Assembly (NCBI GenBank): GCA_900541495.1 | Contig: UQKC01000053.1 | Location: 1-15,728 of the forward strand | DNA length: 15,728 bases | Source: an uncultured Ruminococcus sp. | Lineage (GTDB): Bacteria; Bacillota; Clostridia; Oscillospirales; Ruminococcaceae | Direction: 5' to 3' | Shown: positions 12,925-15,728 of the stretch, piece after piece | How the letters are laid out: each line of letters begins with the position of its first letter | Numbering within the stretch: position 1 is the first letter of the stretch | The notes under the pieces: generated by a model | Told to the model about the DNA's origin: nothing | Databases searched by the model: none | Seen by the model: the letters and a program-made list of their open reading frames with translations, nothing else | Made by a program: the position numbers and the translations under genes

Positions 12925-14118
12925 TCAGTTGAACATTTCTTTGGAGAGCTTTCCGAGAATTTCACAGCCCTTTATGAGCTGTTCATCGGTCGGCGTAGAG
13001 AAATTGAGGCGGAACGAGCTTGTCTTGTCGGTTTCGTGGATAAGGAAAGCTGTTCCGGGGACTACTGCGACCTTGTACTTCTGAACAGCAGTGTTGCAGA
13101 AGCCCATCATATCGCTGCCCTCGGGGAGAGTTGCCCATATAAACAGACCGCCCTCGGGTTTTGTAACGGTTATCTTCTTGGAGAAGTTCTTGTCTATTTC
13201 GTCAAGCATAAGTCCGCATTTGTGACGATAGATAGCTCTGATTTCTTCAAGATGAGCGTCCATATCGTAATTTTTGAGGTATTCGTCGCATATCATCTGC
13301 GCCATAATGTTCGTATGAACGTCCGAAACCTGCTTGCAGACTACCATTTTCTGAACGACAGGCTTAGGCGCGCTTACATAGCCTACACGAAGTCCCGGAG
13401 CAAGCGTTTTTGAGAATGTTCTCGAATAGATAACGATGCCGTCCTTATCCATAGTCTTGATAGACGGGATATTTTTACCCGCAAAGCGGATATCGCCGTA
13501 AGGGTTGTCCTCGAGTATCATAACACCGTACTTCTTCGCAAGCTCATAGATAGCTTTTCTCTTTTCGAGAGAGGTGCAAAGACCCGTTGGGTTCTGGAAG
13601 TTCGGAATAATATAGATAAGCTTTGGCTTATTGGCAGTTCTGAGCGCTTCTTCGAGAGCGTCAAGCTTCATTCCGTCCTCTTCCATAGGAATTCCGACGA
13701 GGTTTACGTTATAGGATTTGAAAGCGTTAAGGCTGCCGATGAAAGACGGCGCTTCGCAGAAAAGCGTATCGCCCTCGTTGAGCAGGACTTTGCAGGCAAG
13801 CTCGTTCGCCTGCTGTGCGCCCGAGGTGATGATGAGCTCATCCGAATTTTCGTCGAAGCAGTCTGCTTTTTTCATACGCTCTTTAAGGCGGCTCCTGAGG
13901 GGTGTATAACCCTCGGTAACGCTGTACTGGAGGGCGTTTATGGGATTTTCGGCAAGAAGTCTTGCTGTGATGCCTGCAATCTCTTTTACAGGGAAAGCTT
14001 CGGGGGCTGGGTTTCCTGCGGCGAGCGAGATGACCTCGGGATCGGAGGTGAATTTAAGAATTTCTCTGATAACGGACGGCTGGAGTGAGCTGACCTTATC
14101 CGAAAAGATATAATCCAT
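12925..14118 (-). CDS. PLP-dependent aminotransferase, 2-aminoadipate/LysN-like
   Basis: A 397-aa fold-type I aminotransferase of the COG1167-like group, without the GntR HTH found in MocR regulators. The N-terminal LAAGNPAPEAFP (32-43), TSGAQQANEL (98-107), the substrate/cofactor IPNFQNPTG (171-179), D204 in EDNPYG, the SRTFSKTLAPGLRVGY block (232-247, with PLP lysine K237) and the R244 region are all intact. Specificity is not readable; 2-aminoadipate, branched-chain or aromatic acceptors are all known in this group. The frame extends to a TTG at 14136, but the ATG at 14118 gives the normal MDYIFSDKVSSL start and has AAAGG 10 nt upstream. A clear promoter precedes it. Confidence 0.9.
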   Translation of the reverse strand: MDYIFSDKVSSLQPSVIREILKFTSDPEVISLAAGNPAPEAFPVKEIAGITARLLAENPINALQYSVTEGYTPLRSRLKERMKKADCFDENSDELIITSGAQQANELACKVLLNEGDTLFCEAPSFIGSLNAFKSYNVNLVGIPMEEDGMKLDALEEALRTANKPKLIYIIPNFQNPTGLCTSLEKRKAIYELAKKYGVMILEDNPYGDIRFAGKNIPSIKTMDKDGIVIYSRTFSKTLAPGLRVGYVSAPKPVVQKMVVCKQVSDVHTNIMAQMICDEYLKNYDMDAHLEEIRAIYRHKCGLMLDEIDKNFSKKITVTKPEGGLFIWATLPEGSDMMGFCNTAVQKYKVAVVPGTAFLIHETDKTSSFRLNFSTPTDEQLIKGCEILGKLSKEMFN

Positions 14119-14154
14119 TTCTATCGAACCTTTCAATAAAAAATTCCACGGAAT

Positions 14155-14183
14155 ATTATATCATATTTTATTCAAAATTGCAA
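14155..14183 (-). promoter_or_regulatory. Sigma-A promoter of the aminotransferase gene
   Basis: On the minus strand: TTGCAA (14183-14178), 17-bp spacer, TATAAT (14160-14155). It lies right after the terminator of the upstream zinc-ribbon gene. Confidence 0.75.
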
Positions 14184-14185
14184 GC

Positions 14186-14227
14186 AAAAAAGAAAAACGG
14201 TGAAAAACACGCTGGTTTTTCACCGTT
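14186..14227 (-). terminator. Strong intrinsic terminator of the zinc-ribbon gene
   Basis: Perfect 12-bp stem (14227-14216 with 14207-14196, AACGGTGAAAAA / TTTTTCACCGTT), 8-nt loop, then a T-rich tail to 14186 on the minus strand. Confidence 0.85.
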
Positions 14228-14248
14228 GAAAGCATTGTGGATAAGGAC

Positions 14249-14527
14249 TTAGCCCTGCTCCTTCATCTTTGCGAAGCACTCGCTGCAGTATACAGGACGA
14301 TCTTCTCTCGGTCTGAAAGGAACCTTTGCAACCTTGCCGCATGAAGCGCATGTTGCTTCAAACATTTCTCTTTCTGTTCTTGTGCTGTTCTTTCTTGCAT
14401 CACGGCAAGCCTTGCATCTCTGTGGTTCGTTTACAAAGCCTTTTTCAGCATAGAATTCCTGCTCGCCTGCTGTGAATACGAACTCATTTCCACATTCCTT
14501 GCAAACTAATGTCTTGTCTTCGTACAT
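14249..14527 (-). CDS. Double zinc-ribbon protein (zf-trcl / CxxC-CxxC type)
   Basis: A 92-aa protein made of two zinc-binding modules. The first (about 5-45) has CKEC at 9-12 and CKAC at 38-41, with the conserved EFVFTAGEQEFYAEKGF between. The second (about 55-88) has CASC at 60-63 and CSEC at 80-83, with KVPFRPREDRPVYCSECF. This matches a small protein common in Clostridia, annotated as a probable zinc-ribbon protein; its function is unknown, with nucleic-acid binding or a ribosome-related role as guesses. A GAGGG SD lies about 8 nt before the ATG. It is 129 bp downstream of the sigma-factor gene, with a tRNA-like sequence in the gap, and is closed by a strong terminator. Confidence 0.88.
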   Translation of the reverse strand: MYEDKTLVCKECGNEFVFTAGEQEFYAEKGFVNEPQRCKACRDARKNSTRTEREMFEATCASCGKVAKVPFRPREDRPVYCSECFAKMKEQG

Positions 14528-14563
14528 TTTGATTTCCCTCGCTTAAAAAAATTAATAGATTTT

Positions 14564-14641
14564 AGACCTGAGGACGGACTTGCACCGACACCTTTGCCTT
14601 TTGTGGAAAGAACAACGCTCTGAACTTTAAGCTACTTGGCC
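14564..14641 (-). ncRNA. Degenerate tRNA-like sequence
   Basis: A 78-nt stretch, tRNA length, that reads as a tRNA on the minus strand. The 5' GGCC (14641-14638) pairs with 3' GGTC (14568-14565). A D-arm-like TAGCTTAAAGTTCAGAGC follows at the normal place. A TTGT/ACAA stem around a 7-nt loop fits the anticodon arm, and GTCGG-TGCAAGT-CCGTC fits a T arm with 4 of 5 pairs. The D loop lacks GG and the T loop has TGC instead of TTC, so the usual elbow contacts would be lost. No encoded CCA, and no confident anticodon. It could be a tRNA pseudogene, a non-ribosomal tRNA-like RNA, or a leader element of the zinc-ribbon gene. Confidence 0.5.
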
Positions 14642-14656
14642 ATATATGAAAGCTTC

Positions 14657-15244
14657 TCATTTTCCGAGGAGCATTTTCAGCTTTTTTCTTATTCTGAAGA
14701 CGGCGTTATCAGCCGATTTTTCCGAGATGCCGAGCATCTCTGCGATCTCACGGTAGCTTCTTCCGTCCAGATAAAGCCCGAAAACCTTTGCTTCGAGCGG
14801 CGAAAGCACCGATTCAATCATCTTTTTTATCCTTATGCCGCTTTCTTTTTCGAGGCAGATATTCTCGGGTGAGGAATCCGCGTCCGCGATGTCGTTCTCA
14901 TCGGCGATAACGGTCATATCGTTCCGCTTATGCTTTGCGATAGTCTGTGCCGCCGTTTTAATGCGGTTCGTGATGCAGACATCGGCAAAGGAAGAAAACT
15001 TTGCGCCGTTTTCGCAGTCGAAGCTTTCTATAGCATTGCAAAGCGCGAGCAGACCCTCTTGTGTGAGATCTTCAAGGTCGGAGCAATCGTCCGAATAGGT
15101 ATGCGCTCTTTTCAGCACGAGCTTCATATAGCGCGAGATCATCACGGAAACTGCGTCCTTGCTTTCCCTGCTCTGCTGTCCTCCGTCGCTGTGAATGACT
15201 TCTATAAGCTCTTTATCGGAGAGATCTTCAGTATTCCGGATCAA
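14657..15244 (-). CDS. sigH: SigH-like RNA polymerase sigma factor
   Basis: A 195-aa sigma-70 family protein. Region 2 is at about 33-105 (LEDLTQEGLLALCNAIESFD at 57-76; FSSFADVCITNRIKTAAQT at 83-101) and region 4 at about 146-193 (LYLDGRSYREIAEMLGISEKSADNAVFRIRKKL). It lacks regions 1 and 3. The LYLDGRSY-EI...KS-DNA-R-KKL pattern is that of Spo0H/SigH, the early-sporulation and stationary-phase sigma; it is somewhat shorter than the Bacillus protein (218 aa). The start is a TTG: an in-frame stop lies just upstream, GGAGG sits 10 nt before it, and the next Met would cut into region 2. A consensus promoter precedes it. An orthologue of SigH is likely but a paralogue cannot be excluded. Confidence 0.82.
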   Translation of the reverse strand: MIRNTEDLSDKELIEVIHSDGGQQSRESKDAVSVMISRYMKLVLKRAHTYSDDCSDLEDLTQEGLLALCNAIESFDCENGAKFSSFADVCITNRIKTAAQTIAKHKRNDMTVIADENDIADADSSPENICLEKESGIRIKKMIESVLSPLEAKVFGLYLDGRSYREIAEMLGISEKSADNAVFRIRKKLKMLLGK

Positions 15245-15331
15245 TTCAATTCAACCTCCGAAAAGCCTGCATTGGGATAAACTAAGCCGTTAGGAAAATA
15301 TAGTTCAAAAATATTTCACCTAGCTATCATA

Positions 15332-15360
15332 ATTCTAAACATTTTAATTCACTTTGTCAA
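15332..15360 (-). promoter_or_regulatory. Sigma-A promoter of the sigma-factor gene
   Basis: On the minus strand: TTGACA (15360-15355), exact 17-bp spacer, TAGAAT (15337-15332), giving a leader of about 80 nt. Confidence 0.8.
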
Positions 15361-15619
15361 GTAAAATTCTGCTTTTTATTGCTTTCGTTGATTTTTTTGG
15401 TAAAGTTGGCTTAATCGTTTAAGACTTTTTAGCTATTTTTACCCTCTTTTTCAATGATATATGACAAAATAAACAAGAGTTGACAATTGAGGCTCAACGG
15501 ACGTTCAAAAATAAGGTCTTCCGCAATTATTCCTATATAAATAGTATAGTCAGCATCTTTGCTTTTCCGTAACTTTCTGTTTCGGGATTTAACAGCTTGT
15601 ACAAAATTTCGGTTTACAA

Positions 15620-15633
15620 TGAAAACGTTTGCT
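15620..15633. promoter_or_regulatory. Perfect cre/LacI-type operator
   Basis: TGAAAACGTTTGCT fits the catabolite-responsive/LacI-operator consensus TGWAARCGYTWNCW at all 14 positions. CcpA or the LacI regulator encoded at 10466-11482 are both candidates. The target gene is probably outside the window to the right. Confidence 0.6.
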
Positions 15634-15679
15634 TATTCTTCACTCAAACGCTATCAAATATTAACTATCCATTATAATA

Positions 15680-15728
15680 CTAAACACCAATAAAATACAG
15701 GAAAAAATCTGCGCCGAAATCCTATATA
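15680..15728. mobile_element. MITE-like palindromic element, left half (cut by window)
   Basis: CTAAACACCA preceded by TA (15678-15679), then nearly base for base the left half of the element at 3468-3561; differences are one extra A in the GGAAAAAATC run and two substitutions in the window's last bases before TATATA. The rest lies outside the window. Confidence 0.75.

Larger units (their letters stand above)
15361..15728. other. Intergenic region upstream of a gene beyond the window
   Basis: No ORF of note on either strand in this A/T-rich stretch. It holds a perfect cre/LacI operator match (15620-15633) and the left half of the MITE-like repeat. A TATAAT at 15673-15678 directly abuts the repeat but has no -35 partner at the proper distance. 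Confidence 0.6.

Noticed and set aside
14564..14641. Cobalamin riboswitch, suggested by GGTGCAAGTCC
   Set aside because: The other conserved B12-box parts are missing, the element is too short, and the D-arm-like and acceptor-like parts fit a tRNA better.
1..15728. CRISPR array or insertion sequence with transposase
   Set aside because: No set of regularly spaced direct repeats and no transposase or recombinase ORF is present; the only mobile-type signal is the non-coding palindrome.

Overview
The window reads as chromosomal DNA of a low- to mid-GC, spore-former-lineage Clostridia, most like a Ruminococcus-type (Oscillospirales) bacterium. This is inferred from family resemblance: a SpoVAC homologue, a SigH-like sigma factor, a DUF6062 protein, an OGG1-type glycosylase, a CUT1 sugar transporter without its own ATPase, and a LacI-sensor/GGDEF protein. 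No database search was possible. Most genes lie on the minus strand, in short operons with strong SD sites; several start at TTG or GTG.

Layout. 1-571 (+): the tail of an unknown ORF and spoVAC. 572-836: a convergent gap packed with hairpins. 837-3361 (-): a four-gene run, in transcription order metallophosphoesterase, small tautomerase, OGG1-type glycosylase, DUF6062 protein, from a sigma-A-like promoter near 3400-3428. 3362-4670 (+): an accessory-looking island with a MITE-like palindrome (3468-3561), a consensus promoter overlapped by LexA-like boxes, a Cys-rich small protein, a phage-type sigma-region-4-like HTH protein and strong hairpins. 4671-4918: GC-richer, repeat-like non-coding DNA.

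4919-11600 (-): a sugar uptake and signalling cluster. In transcription order it has a LacI-family regulator, a lipoprotein sugar-binding protein and two CUT1 permeases, ending at a strong terminator (6935-6969). A separately promoted cytoplasmic protein follows, with a LacI-type ligand-binding domain fused to GGDEF. The palindrome AAACGTTT occurs four times in the window by my reading, never inside a gene, including the leaders of the LacI gene and the GGDEF gene. That suggests one regulon coupling sugar uptake to c-di-GMP.

11800-15244 (-): trpS, a class I/II PLP aminotransferase, a small double zinc-ribbon protein, a degenerate tRNA-like sequence and a SigH-like sigma factor, several with clear promoters and terminators. 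15245-15728 has the sigma promoter, a perfect cre/LacI-type operator and the left half of a second copy of the MITE-like element, cut by the window edge.

The most notable items are the MITE-like repeat, the tRNA-like sequence lacking both elbow-forming motifs, the shared operator palindrome with the sugar-sensing GGDEF protein, and the SOS-like promoter of the small accessory pair.
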